A DNA stretch of 64,000 nt, taken from positions 136,795 through 200,794 of the forward strand of contig JAMPHD010000001.1 in NCBI GenBank assembly GCA_023663635.1, written 5' to 3'. Every line of letters begins with the position of its first letter. Position 1 is the stretch's first letter. The stretch is from Acetatifactor muris (GTDB lineage: Bacteria; Bacillota; Clostridia; Lachnospirales; Lachnospiraceae). Under the pieces are notes generated by a model. It was not told where the DNA came from and did no database searches. It saw nothing but the letters and a program-made list of their open reading frames with translations. Below, one piece after another: positions 7,918 through 16,326 of this stretch. Position numbers and translations under genes: made by a program.

Positions 7918-8856
7918 ATGAGTTATACGGATTTTAAAAGGGAGCTGTTTGCGTCTGTCTTGCTGCGGGAGGAGACTGCGCATAAACGTGTGAGGATCTT
8001 GGAGGACGGAGACGGCGGGGAAAGCGGAGAAGTTCTCTGCATCTCATGGACGCAGGGAGACAAAACCTGTGTGTTCCACTGGTATATTTGGAGCCTGTAC
8101 AAAAGATTTCTGGGGGAGGGATGGAAGAGTATCCTCACGGAGATTGCCTATCAGGTACGGCTCTGTTCTTTTTTGCCGGGAGAGGTGGGGACACATCCGG
8201 GTCCGGCCATGCTGAGACAGGCTGCGCTGTGCGACCGCGTCATCATGCGGCCGTTGAATTATGAGCGCAATCGGGAGGAGCTGAGGGACAGTGTCTATTG
8301 GCGTTTTGGCGAGATCGCGTTGGTACTGCATGTGCCTCTGCGAGAGAGCGGCGAGGAACATATGACCATGAAACTCAGCAGAAGGACCGCGCAACAGTGG
8401 AATGTGTCGAGCGGTATTTTGCTCATGAACGCCATTTTGACCACCTGTCGCGATATGCCGCCGAGATTGTATGGAGGCGGGGATCTGTCGAGATTTGCGT
8501 GTACGGACCGAGGCAGATTCATGCCGGGGGAGTCGCGCGGACCGGAGGAACCGCGTTTTGAGAATGGCGAGGAGGGACGTCAGGGGTATCGCCTGACAAA
8601 CGTGGGGCGTACCAACGGCGCCATTGCGCTCTTTTATCCCGGGGTGCAGGAACGTCTTGCCGTGTTGTTGCGCGGGGATTACTATGTGGGATTTATCAAC
8701 GCCCATGAGGCGGTGGTCCATCCCGTGCGATACAAGGTGTTGGGAGAGATGAAGGCGGCCGTGCTCCGTGCCAATGTCCTTTGCGACAGAAGAGAGATGC
8801 TGACCAGCCGTGTCTACCGCTATTGCAGCGCACAAAAACGGTTGGTGGAAGTATAA
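7918..8856 (+). CDS. DUF5688-family protein of unknown function
   Basis: A 312-residue soluble protein resembling the DUF5688 proteins common in Lachnospiraceae. Matching features are an N-terminal TDFKRELF-type helix, a central RPLNYERNREELRD segment, a WNVSSGILLMNAILTT helix and a C-terminal LTNVGRTNGAIALFYPGV followed by DYYVGFINAHE. No catalytic motif, signal peptide or membrane helix is seen. Family members occur in many copies per genome but their function is not established. The start at 7918 has AAAGGAG at good spacing. It is separated from the upstream operon by a terminator; spoIIID follows after 89 bp. Confidence 0.65.
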   Translation: MSYTDFKRELFASVLLREETAHKRVRILEDGDGGESGEVLCISWTQGDKTCVFHWYIWSLYKRFLGEGWKSILTEIAYQVRLCSFLPGEVGTHPGPAMLRQAALCDRVIMRPLNYERNREELRDSVYWRFGEIALVLHVPLRESGEEHMTMKLSRRTAQQWNVSSGILLMNAILTTCRDMPPRLYGGGDLSRFACTDRGRFMPGESRGPEEPRFENGEEGRQGYRLTNVGRTNGAIALFYPGVQERLAVLLRGDYYVGFINAHEAVVHPVRYKVLGEMKAAVLRANVLCDRREMLTSRVYRYCSAQKRLVEV

Positions 8857-8891
8857 AGTTTTCCGACGCACATTGAAAAGTCAAACAGTCA

Positions 8892-8940
8892 TACCCCTTG
8901 GGAATCTTTCATACATTGTAAAAAAGATTCTTAAGGGGTA
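8892..8940 (+). promoter_or_regulatory. RBS-sequestering hairpin in the spoIIID leader
   Basis: An 18-bp stem pairs 8892-8909 with 8923-8940, with only two G-U wobbles and a 13-nt loop. The 3' arm contains the AAGGGG Shine-Dalgarno of the TTG-started spoIIID gene, so translation would be blocked when the stem is folded. It has no run of T long enough for a standard terminator. Confidence 0.7.
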
Positions 8941-8945
8941 CTCTT

Positions 8946-9209
8946 TTGAAGGATTATATCGAAGAACGCGCGGTGTCGATCGCAAATTATATCATCGAGA
9001 ATAACGCTACGGTGAGACAGACGGCCAAGGCATTCGGAGTGTCTAAATCTACGGTACATAAGGATGTAACTGACAGGCTGACGCAGATCAATCCCACGCT
9101 GGCGGCTCAGGCCAGAAAGGTTCTGAATGTGAATAAATCTGAGCGGCATATCCGGGGAGGTCTGGCCACGAGAGAGAAATACCTGCAACAAAGTCATCGG
9201 AATGCCTGA
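8946..9209 (+). CDS. spoIIID: Stage III sporulation transcriptional regulator SpoIIID
   Basis: An 87-residue DNA-binding protein collinear with SpoIIID. The N-terminal MKDYIEERAVSIANYIIENN is followed by a helix-turn-helix, RQTAKAFGVSKSTVHKDVT, and a basic C-terminal region (RHIRGGLATREKYL). In spore formers SpoIIID acts in the mother cell, switching transcription between the sigma-E and sigma-K stages. Alignment with the known N-terminus supports the TTG start at 8946; AAGGGG lies 5 bp upstream, inside a strong hairpin. The organism is therefore probably a spore former, or retains sporulation genes. A terminator follows at 9232-9266. Confidence 0.94.
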   Translation: MKDYIEERAVSIANYIIENNATVRQTAKAFGVSKSTVHKDVTDRLTQINPTLAAQARKVLNVNKSERHIRGGLATREKYLQQSHRNA

Positions 9210-9231
9210 GGGGAAGTACATATCACGATAC

Positions 9232-9266
9232 ACAAACCATCGCGGGGAGGCCTGCGGTGGTTTTGT
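9232..9266 (+). terminator. Terminator downstream of spoIIID
   Basis: ACAAACCATCGC pairs with GCGGTGGTTTTGT with one bulge, giving a GC-rich hairpin that ends in TTTTGT. It lies directly after the spoIIID stop codon. Confidence 0.65.
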
Positions 9267-9353
9267 ATTAACGGGAATGCCTTGTCGCGCACACAAAATT
9301 TTTCCCCCAATAATTAGTCCTCAAAATAATTATGAGAAATGCGTAATTGAAGA

Positions 9354-9382
9354 TTGATTATATCTTGTGAATAGTTTATAAT
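9354..9382 (+). promoter_or_regulatory. Promoter of the dynamin-like gene
   Basis: TTGATT (9354-9359), a 17-bp spacer and TATAAT (9377-9382) form a good housekeeping-type promoter 60 bp before the start codon. The leader between them can form a G/C-rich hairpin around 9397-9422. Confidence 0.65.
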
Positions 9383-9441
9383 AGATATAGTTTCATACTG
9401 GGGGGAGAAGACGATTATTCCCCGGTATATGGGAGGTAAGT

Positions 9442-11922
9442 ATGGGCAAGGAAGTTTTACAGATGAAGTATCATCCGGCCAAGAAGGAAGTGGAGTTCCA
9501 TCGCTTTCAGGACGGGCAGGAGATTTCCATCAAGAATGACAGCAGGCTTATGCAGTACATGAATTTAAAAGGAAAGTTCGTGCTGCAGGATCACGGAAAT
9601 ACTTTTTTTGAAGACATCACAAGTGTGTTTAACGGCCTTAAGGATATTGAGATGCAGGTTGTCACGACCCAGATGGACTATGAGGACTTTGTCCAGATGG
9701 TGGAGTATTATAACGCGGATTCCAACGCATGCAAGATCACGCCGACTCTGATCGCGGAATTACCCGACATGGCGCATACTTTTGCCGAGGTCAAGAAATA
9801 TGGTGAGCAGGCCACGGAGATCCTGCGGAGACACAGACAGAACCTGTTTGAGATTCCTATGGAAAATGAGAATGTCAAGAAGAGCGCGGAGAGTTTTGCC
9901 GACCAGATCGACAAGGAGCGAAGGAACATTCATGACAAGATCGAAAGTCTGAATGACAATGCGGTGAGTCTGTGTTTTACCGGTGTGTACAGCGCCGGCA
10001 AGTCCACTTTGATCAACGCGCTGTTGGGCTACAAGATCCTTCCCGAGAAGATCACTTCCGAGACCGCCAAGATGTTTCGGATCTCCAGTCCCAAACCCGG
10101 GGAGAATGTGGGAATTTCCTTTGAGATTGACGGCGCTTATGCTGAGTTGGAGTGGAACAGTGTAAAGAGTTCCTTTGAGTTTTCGCAGGGACCTCAGCGC
10201 AATGAGACCAAGAATATCATTCAGAGCGAAATATACAGAGTGAGTCAGGAGCAATGCAAGCAGCATGAGCAGATCTGCGCCATATTGACCATGCTGAACG
10301 GTATGATGAACGTATCCGCGGACATACGGATTCATTTTCCCGTGGCATTGGACAGCTCCAGTGTGCAGTACATCATTTACGATACTCCCGGAACCGACAG
10401 CAACTATGCGGAGCATCAGACGGTACTGATGGATGCGCTGTCCGAGCAGAAACAATCCATCCTGATCTTTGTGGCGGCTCCCAACAAGACGGAGGGCAGC
10501 GGCAACAATGCGTTGCTCAAGTACCTGAAGGAGGCTGAGGAGAAGAACAGCAAGACCAGTATCGACATCGGGCGTTCCCTGTTTGTGATCAACTGGTCCG
10601 ACTGTATTGATTCCGATGCCAGGCGTGATCTGCAGCATGAGGAGATCAAGTACAAGGACGATGATTCTTTCTCCATCCGACTGGCGGATAAGAAACTGTT
10701 CTTTATCTCCGCGAAGTTCGGCTATGCAGCCAGATCCGTGCGGAATAATATTGCCTCGGAGAAGGATCAGTCGGATTTCAATAAGGGCCTGAACAATATG
10801 ACGGACAAGTTCGGCGGTTACTGCTATAGAGAAAACCGATGCGCCATGTCCGAGTTTGCCACCAATCGCATGAACGAACGCTGCGAGGAGGCATTGAAGG
10901 ACGCGTTGGAGAGAAAGGATGATATCTCCGTGTTGGAGGTAACTTCCGGACTGTATGCGTTGGAGAGCGAGATATTGCAGTATGGTGAGAAGTACGCGTC
11001 AGCCGTAAAGGCATCCGCTATCATCGACAGTGTGGACAGCGCCCTCTCCAAGCTGAGCAATCGGGCAGTGTCTCTCCGTGAGAGCAACCGCGAAGAGATC
11101 AAGGAGATTGAGAAGAATATCATTGAGCTGCGCAGGACGATCAATGAGACCATCGAGAGAGAATACAATGTGTCCTCCATTCCGGAGAATATGCCTCTCC
11201 CGGAGGAGGTGAGTATGACTCTGGGTTTGGACAGGGCCAGCCTGTACAGTTCCATTGTGGACAGCACCAAGAACTACATGGACAGGGAACTGAGAGGTTG
11301 GTTTCTGGGACTGTTGGGGAGAGTGAAGGTGCGCGACCGCGACAAGGACAATGTCCGGGATATGATCAACAGGGCGATTGACGATTACACGGATCGTTTC
11401 CTGAGCCAGAGAAAGATTCTGTTGGAGAGCCAGAGAGACATCTTCATCAATGCGGTGAAACAGACCATCATGGACAACGGCAATATCAGCAAGGCTGCCA
11501 AGAAGTTTTTCCTGGACGTGCCGGTTCCGCAGGTGGTAAAGCCTGGCATCACCAACTGGGGTGAGTTGTATGACTCTCACTGCCGTACCGAGAAGTTTCT
11601 GATGTTTAAGGGAGAGTATCTGGACAAGACCGGATTTATTCAGGATGTAGAGAAGATGTTGGTGGATATCGCCGACAGTATGTGTGACGATTACAGCAGG
11701 GATTATCGCGATTCACTGGAGTCGCTGCTGATGCAGATCAAGACACAGTTTGAGAGCAATCTGGAGACATATTCCCTCTACATGAAAGCCATGGTGGAGA
11801 GTCGTGATGCCATGCAGCAGTTGGGCGACAAGGTGGCGGATGTGGCTACCGAGCTGTTTGACTGCCAGAAACAGTTGAACGATATCATCTGGAATCTGAG
11901 ACTGACGTCCTTCTGGCTGTAA
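9442..11922 (+). CDS. Bacterial dynamin-like GTPase
   Basis: An 826-residue protein. About 175 N-terminal residues of unknown fold precede a dynamin-type GTPase domain. The P-loop is GVYSAGKSTLINALLG (from residue 181), the switch II motif is YDTPGTDSN (about residue 313) and the G4-like motif is NWSD (about residue 384). The rest is mostly helical and heptad-rich, as in the stalk of dynamin-like proteins, with basic patches but no clear transmembrane hairpin. Bacterial relatives remodel or protect membranes, some during phage attack; the role here is unknown. It stands alone between its own promoter and a terminator, whereas many bacterial dynamins are encoded in pairs. The start at 9442 follows GGGAGGT. 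Confidence 0.82.
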   Translation: MGKEVLQMKYHPAKKEVEFHRFQDGQEISIKNDSRLMQYMNLKGKFVLQDHGNTFFEDITSVFNGLKDIEMQVVTTQMDYEDFVQMVEYYNADSNACKITPTLIAELPDMAHTFAEVKKYGEQATEILRRHRQNLFEIPMENENVKKSAESFADQIDKERRNIHDKIESLNDNAVSLCFTGVYSAGKSTLINALLGYKILPEKITSETAKMFRISSPKPGENVGISFEIDGAYAELEWNSVKSSFEFSQGPQRNETKNIIQSEIYRVSQEQCKQHEQICAILTMLNGMMNVSADIRIHFPVALDSSSVQYIIYDTPGTDSNYAEHQTVLMDALSEQKQSILIFVAAPNKTEGSGNNALLKYLKEAEEKNSKTSIDIGRSLFVINWSDCIDSDARRDLQHEEIKYKDDDSFSIRLADKKLFFISAKFGYAARSVRNNIASEKDQSDFNKGLNNMTDKFGGYCYRENRCAMSEFATNRMNERCEEALKDALERKDDISVLEVTSGLYALESEILQYGEKYASAVKASAIIDSVDSALSKLSNRAVSLRESNREEIKEIEKNIIELRRTINETIEREYNVSSIPENMPLPEEVSMTLGLDRASLYSSIVDSTKNYMDRELRGWFLGLLGRVKVRDRDKDNVRDMINRAIDDYTDRFLSQRKILLESQRDIFINAVKQTIMDNGNISKAAKKFFLDVPVPQVVKPGITNWGELYDSHCRTEKFLMFKGEYLDKTGFIQDVEKMLVDIADSMCDDYSRDYRDSLESLLMQIKTQFESNLETYSLYMKAMVESRDAMQQLGDKVADVATELFDCQKQLNDIIWNLRLTSFWL

Positions 11923-11973
11923 TTCGGATCGTGGTTTGAACGAGCGGATAGAATAACACAAAGAGCATAACAT

Positions 11974-12007
11974 AAAAGCCGGCATTCCGCAGAGAGTGCC
12001 GGCTTTT
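11974..12007. terminator. Bidirectional terminator between convergent genes
   Basis: AAAAGCCGGCA (11974-11984) pairs perfectly with TGCCGGCTTTT (11997-12007), giving A and T runs on both sides. It separates the dynamin-like gene from the minus-strand AEC transporter. Confidence 0.85.
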
Positions 12008-12087
12008 ATACGTTGCGTTCATCTATATGCCGTGTCCGTCTATGCGCGAGCGGCAGTGATAAGGAGCCGGTCGCGGGGCGGATGCCG

Positions 12088-13116
12088 TTACAAAAGCGCA
12101 AGAGCGCGCAGGAGGATCACTGCCGCAAAGATGACGATGGCGGAGAACAGCGTGGTCCAGACCACGAGCTGCCCGGCCAACTGTCCGTCGTTGTCCATCT
12201 CCTCCGCCATGATGGCGCTGGCCACTGCCACGGGAGTGCCAAACAGGGCTATGAAGGAGGCAAAAATGCCATTGTCGAAATGCACGACTCCCAGACGTTG
12301 GAGCAGCACGGCGCCTCCTATGCCCAATAAGGGAGCAAAAAGCAGGCGGCCCGACATGCCGAGGAGGATCTGTCTCTTCAGGCCTTTGACACGACTCAGC
12401 TCAAACTGGCCGCCCAACACCAAAAGGGCAACGGGGGTGGAGGCTTTGGCGAGGTAGTCGAGGGCGGTCTTTAGAAAAGTAAACTTGCCCGTCCAAAAAA
12501 GGATGCCGTCGGGCAGCAGTGAGAAAGCCGGTTTGAGCAGCACATATAGAATTCCGGCCAACACGCCGAGTATCAGAGGGTTGCGGAAAATGCCGCGCAG
12601 TATTTTGAGGATGCGGGCCTTGGCGGAGATGCCGGATGTGGAACCGTCGGTCGTGACATAGGCGGACAGCGCCACCACAGCCAGAATATTAAAGACCGGT
12701 ATGGTAAAGGCGGAAAGGAGCGCGGCGGCCTGCACGCCCTTGTCTCCCGCGATGAGCTGAGCCAGAGGCACGCCGATCAGCGCGAAATTGGAACGAAATA
12801 CGCATTGCAGCAGGACTCCCTTTTGCCGGCGGTCAGCGGTGGTGCATGCCAGCGCCAGACCGACCGCGAATAACAGGGCAATGACCGCCAACACATAGAG
12901 GACGGCGTCCAATCTCAGATCCGCAAAGCTGTCCATCTCCGCCAGATTGGTGAACAGCAGCACGGGCAACAGGACGCGAAATACGGTCTTATTGGCGATC
13001 TTCAGAAATTCTTTGGTGAAGAATCTTTTTTCCTTCAAAAAATATCCCAGTGCCACCAACAGAATGATGGGTAATACAGAATTCACCGCAAAAATAAAAA
13101 TATCTGCCCAACTCAT
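12088..13116 (-). CDS. AEC family transporter (auxin efflux carrier/MleP-like)
   Basis: A 342-residue polytopic membrane protein with about ten hydrophobic segments arranged as two five-helix halves, starting with FAVNSVLPIILLVALGYFL. The N-terminal half contains NKTVFRVLLPVLLFTNLAE and the FRSNFALIGVPLA segment typical of this family. Bacterial AEC proteins move organic acids or other anions, but substrate cannot be read from sequence. The start at 13116 has AAGGAGATTTGAC before it on the minus strand. It appears monocistronic. Confidence 0.85.
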   Translation of the reverse strand: MSWADIFIFAVNSVLPIILLVALGYFLKEKRFFTKEFLKIANKTVFRVLLPVLLFTNLAEMDSFADLRLDAVLYVLAVIALLFAVGLALACTTADRRQKGVLLQCVFRSNFALIGVPLAQLIAGDKGVQAAALLSAFTIPVFNILAVVALSAYVTTDGSTSGISAKARILKILRGIFRNPLILGVLAGILYVLLKPAFSLLPDGILFWTGKFTFLKTALDYLAKASTPVALLVLGGQFELSRVKGLKRQILLGMSGRLLFAPLLGIGGAVLLQRLGVVHFDNGIFASFIALFGTPVAVASAIMAEEMDNDGQLAGQLVVWTTLFSAIVIFAAVILLRALALL

Positions 13117-13423
13117 GTCAAATCTCCTTTTTACTAAATTCTATCACATGTGATGAGCGAATGCCATAAAAATTCGACCAAGGCGTTGAAAGTGAAAAAT
13201 AATCCCCTTTTTGGTTCGGGTTATGTGGTATAATGTTGACACGGAAGTGCAAGGTGTCAACTTCTGATTCCATGTGCGCTAAAGCGCACGTAATTGTGGT
13301 ATAATATACGCGGTGGCAAACCGCAGGTTTTTCGAGCGCGCACCGCGCACTGCGAAGATGGTAAAATATGTCCATACTCGTGGCATGAAACGGCCGGGAA
13401 AATATTTTTACAGAGGTGACAGT
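13117..13423. other. Intergenic region with two extended -10 promoters and two palindromes
   Basis: This 307-bp gap before the VWA operon holds TGGTATAAT at 13226-13234 and again at 13297-13305. Between them are an 8-bp inverted repeat GTTGACAC/GTGTCAAC (13235-13242 and 13254-13261) and a tight hairpin GTGCGCT-AA-AGCGCAC (13273-13288). The palindromes sit where a regulator could act on either promoter. No coding sequence is supported. Confidence 0.5.
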
Positions 13424-14773
13424 ATGCAGACGGATGCCAAGAAAATGGCGGCTCTCTCCAATCAGATATTGCAGTTGGCTCATGACGATCTTCTGATGCA
13501 TCTGCGCTTTCTGGACACGGCTCTGGGGGAACTTCCGTGGCGGGAGCGGGCAAAGATCGGCTGTATGGCCACGGACGGGGCGGTCTGTTATTATGATCCC
13601 GTCTATATCCTCAAGACTTATCGGGCGGATTCCAAGAAGATCTCCCGCATTTATCTGCATATGCTGTTGCATTGTGTCTTTGCGCACAGTTTCATGTATG
13701 ATAAAATGGAGACGGATCTGTGGGATCTGTCGGCGGATATCGCCGTGGAGAACGTGATCTTGGATCTGCGTCTGCCTGGGGTGGCTCTGGAGGATGACGC
13801 GGACAGGGAGCGGAAATTGAAGATCCTGCGGGAGGATATCGGACCGCTCACGGCGGAGCGCGTCTATCGCTATCTGCGCCACAATCCGCCCACGCCGAGA
13901 GAACGGGAGGAGTTGACCCGTCTGTTTTATCAGGATTCCCACGGCCTGTGGAAACCGGCGGAGAATTTGGAGATGACGGTGGAGCAGTGGAAGAAGATCA
14001 GTGAGCGCGTCAGGGCGGATCTGAAATCTTTTACCAAGGCACGGTCCGGGACGGAGACTTTGGAGAAAAATCTGGAGGAGACCACCAGGGACAGGTATGA
14101 TTATACGGATATCCTCAGACGGTTCATGGTGACGGCGGAGGACATGACGGTCAACGATGAGGAGTTTGACTATATTTATTATACTTACGGATTGGAGCAT
14201 TACGGCAATCTTCCGCTGATAGAGCCGTTGGAATACAGGGAGGCGCGGAAGGTGAAGGAATTTGCCATCGCCATCGACACTTCCGCGTCCTGCAGGGGAG
14301 CTGTGGTGCGGGCGTTTCTGCAGAAGACCTATTCGATCCTGAAGAGTGAGGAGAACTTTTTTCATAAGGTAAACATTCACATTCTGCAATGCGACAATGA
14401 GGTGCAGAGTGATACGAAGATCACCAATGACGAGGATTTTGAGGTCTTTATGCAATATGGGAAACTCACCGGGTTCGGCGCGACGGATTTCAGGCCCGTG
14501 TTCACCTATCTGGATGCTCTGCGGGACGGGGGAGAATTTGAAAATCTGAAGGGTCTGATCTATTTTACGGACGGATACGGCATCTATCCGGAGCGGATGC
14601 CGGATTATGACGTGATCTTCGCGTTTGTGAACGAGGATGAGAATCGTGCTCCGGTACCGCCGTGGAGCCTGAAGGTGGTGTTGGAGAGCGAAGAGTTGGA
14701 AGACGATGCGCCGAGGAGCGAAGGCTTAAAAAATGATGTGTCGGGGAGCGAAGAGTTGGAGGGGACGGAATGA
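13424..14773 (+). CDS. VWA-like domain protein with DUF2201-type putative metallopeptidase N-terminus
   Basis: A 449-residue protein. The N-terminal half resembles the DUF2201 putative metallopeptidase domain, with a histidine cluster HMLLHCVFAH rather than a canonical HExxH. The C-terminal half (from about residue 280) is a von Willebrand A-like domain with the MIDAS motif DTSAS in FAIAIDTSASCRGAV. VWA proteins encoded beside MoxR ATPases act as partners in chaperone or metal-insertion complexes. ATG 13424 was preferred over an upstream GTG because AGAGGTG precedes it. The acidic C-terminus carries an imperfect three-fold SEELE-type repeat. Its stop overlaps the next gene by 4 bp (ATGA), implying translational coupling. 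Confidence 0.8.
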   Translation: MQTDAKKMAALSNQILQLAHDDLLMHLRFLDTALGELPWRERAKIGCMATDGAVCYYDPVYILKTYRADSKKISRIYLHMLLHCVFAHSFMYDKMETDLWDLSADIAVENVILDLRLPGVALEDDADRERKLKILREDIGPLTAERVYRYLRHNPPTPREREELTRLFYQDSHGLWKPAENLEMTVEQWKKISERVRADLKSFTKARSGTETLEKNLEETTRDRYDYTDILRRFMVTAEDMTVNDEEFDYIYYTYGLEHYGNLPLIEPLEYREARKVKEFAIAIDTSASCRGAVVRAFLQKTYSILKSEENFFHKVNIHILQCDNEVQSDTKITNDEDFEVFMQYGKLTGFGATDFRPVFTYLDALRDGGEFENLKGLIYFTDGYGIYPERMPDYDVIFAFVNEDENRAPVPPWSLKVVLESEELEDDAPRSEGLKNDVSGSEELEGTE

Positions 14774-16284
14774 ATATCAGACAGGCCAAAGAATATATCA
14801 AGGATTCCGTGAATCTGTATCTGAAGAAAAATGAGTTTGGAGAATATCGCATACCGGTAGTGCGGCAGAGACCCATTTTTCTGCTGGGGGCGCCGGGCAT
14901 CGGCAAGACGGCCATCATGGAGCAGATCGCGCAGGAGTTGGGGGTGGCGTTGGTGTCCTATTCCATGACGCATCACACCAGACAGTCAGCGCTGGGGCTG
15001 CCTTTTATCACGCAGAAAGTCTATGGCGGCAGGGAGTATCAGGTGTCCGAGTACACCATGAGCGAGATCATCGCCACCATCTATGACACCATGGAGGAGA
15101 GCGGTATCAGGGAGGGAATCCTTTTTTTGGACGAGATCAACTGTGTGTCGGAGACATTGGCGCCCTCCCTGCTGCAGTTTTTGCAGTACAAAATATTCGG
15201 TCGCCATCAGGTGCCGGAAGGGTGGGTGGTGGTCACGGCTGGCAATCCGCCGGAGTACAATAAATCGGTGCGGGAGTTTGACGTGGTGACCATGGACCGG
15301 CTGAAACTGTTGGAGGTGGAGCCGGATTTCGGCATCTGGAAGGAATATGCCATGGAGCGCAGGGTGCATCCCGCCATCGTCAATTTCCTGGACCTGAAGA
15401 AGGAATATTTTTACTGCATGGAGATGACCGCCAAGGGGCGCAGCTATGTGACGGCCAGAGGTTGGGAGGATCTCTCCGAAATGCTTGCTCTCTATGAGGA
15501 GGAGCAGATGGCCGTGGAGGAGAGTCTGGTGGGACAGTACATTCGCAATGATCGAATTGTGAAGGAATTTACGGCTTACTATGATCTGTATAATAAATAT
15601 AAGAAGGACTACCGCATCAACGAAATTCTGGAGGGACACGCGCCGGCGCAGGCCATCGCCAGGGCTAAGGAGGCGGCGTTCGATGAGCGTCTGGCTCTGT
15701 TGGGGATGCTGTCGGACCGGGTGCTTGCGGATATGAGGGAAGTGATGGAACAGGCAGCGTTTTTGAAGGATCTGACGGCGCCGCTCAAGGCGGTCAAGGC
15801 TGGGGCGGAGACTGCGCGGACAGAACAGATCGTGGAGCAGTTGGAGCAGATGGCCGAGGGACGGCGAAAGAGGATGGAGAGTCAGAGGGTCGCCAACTCG
15901 CTGTCGGATGCGGAGGCCAAGAGGCATCTGCGGGTGATTCGCTTTCTGGAGGAGCGAAAGAGAGAACTCTACACGGGAGAACAGACGTCCGGCGCGGAGG
16001 CGTTCGAACGGATCCGGAACAGATATGACGGGACCGTGGCACAAATGAGACAGGAGACGGAGAGGGTACAGGCCGAGCTGGCGGCATTGTTTGCCTTTGT
16101 GGAGGAGGCTTTCGCTCAGGGAAATGAAATGCTGATCCTGATGACGGAGCTCACGGTGGACAATGCCGCGGCCCGGTTCATCGCCTCCTTCGGCAGCCCG
16201 GATTATCAGAGGCATAACAGGGAAATGCTGTTGAGCGAGAGAAGTGACGATATCATGGCTCAAATTGATGAGTTGGGACTGTGA
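14770..16284 (+). CDS. MoxR-type AAA+ ATPase
   Basis: A 504-residue protein. The AAA+ core has Walker A GAPGIGKTAIM (residues about 41-51) and Walker B GILFLDEINCV, plus a sensor segment VVVTAGNPPEYNKS. The C-terminal 200 residues are charged and largely coiled-coil. MoxR ATPases use ATP to remodel or activate partner proteins, usually together with a VWA protein encoded alongside. The overlap with the VWA/DUF2201 gene strongly suggests that they form one complex. The substrate is unknown. Confidence 0.85.
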   Translation: MNIRQAKEYIKDSVNLYLKKNEFGEYRIPVVRQRPIFLLGAPGIGKTAIMEQIAQELGVALVSYSMTHHTRQSALGLPFITQKVYGGREYQVSEYTMSEIIATIYDTMEESGIREGILFLDEINCVSETLAPSLLQFLQYKIFGRHQVPEGWVVVTAGNPPEYNKSVREFDVVTMDRLKLLEVEPDFGIWKEYAMERRVHPAIVNFLDLKKEYFYCMEMTAKGRSYVTARGWEDLSEMLALYEEEQMAVEESLVGQYIRNDRIVKEFTAYYDLYNKYKKDYRINEILEGHAPAQAIARAKEAAFDERLALLGMLSDRVLADMREVMEQAAFLKDLTAPLKAVKAGAETARTEQIVEQLEQMAEGRRKRMESQRVANSLSDAEAKRHLRVIRFLEERKRELYTGEQTSGAEAFERIRNRYDGTVAQMRQETERVQAELAALFAFVEEAFAQGNEMLILMTELTVDNAAARFIASFGSPDYQRHNREMLLSERSDDIMAQIDELGL

Positions 16285-16326
16285 TACCGCGGAAGACGGG
16301 ATATCCTTTGGAGGACGGTGAGAGAC

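Noticed and set aside
7721..7921. A 66-codon frame before the DUF5688 gene
   Set aside because: It begins inside the loop of the terminator at 7710-7760, has no ribosome-binding site, and its product lacks any recognisable pattern.
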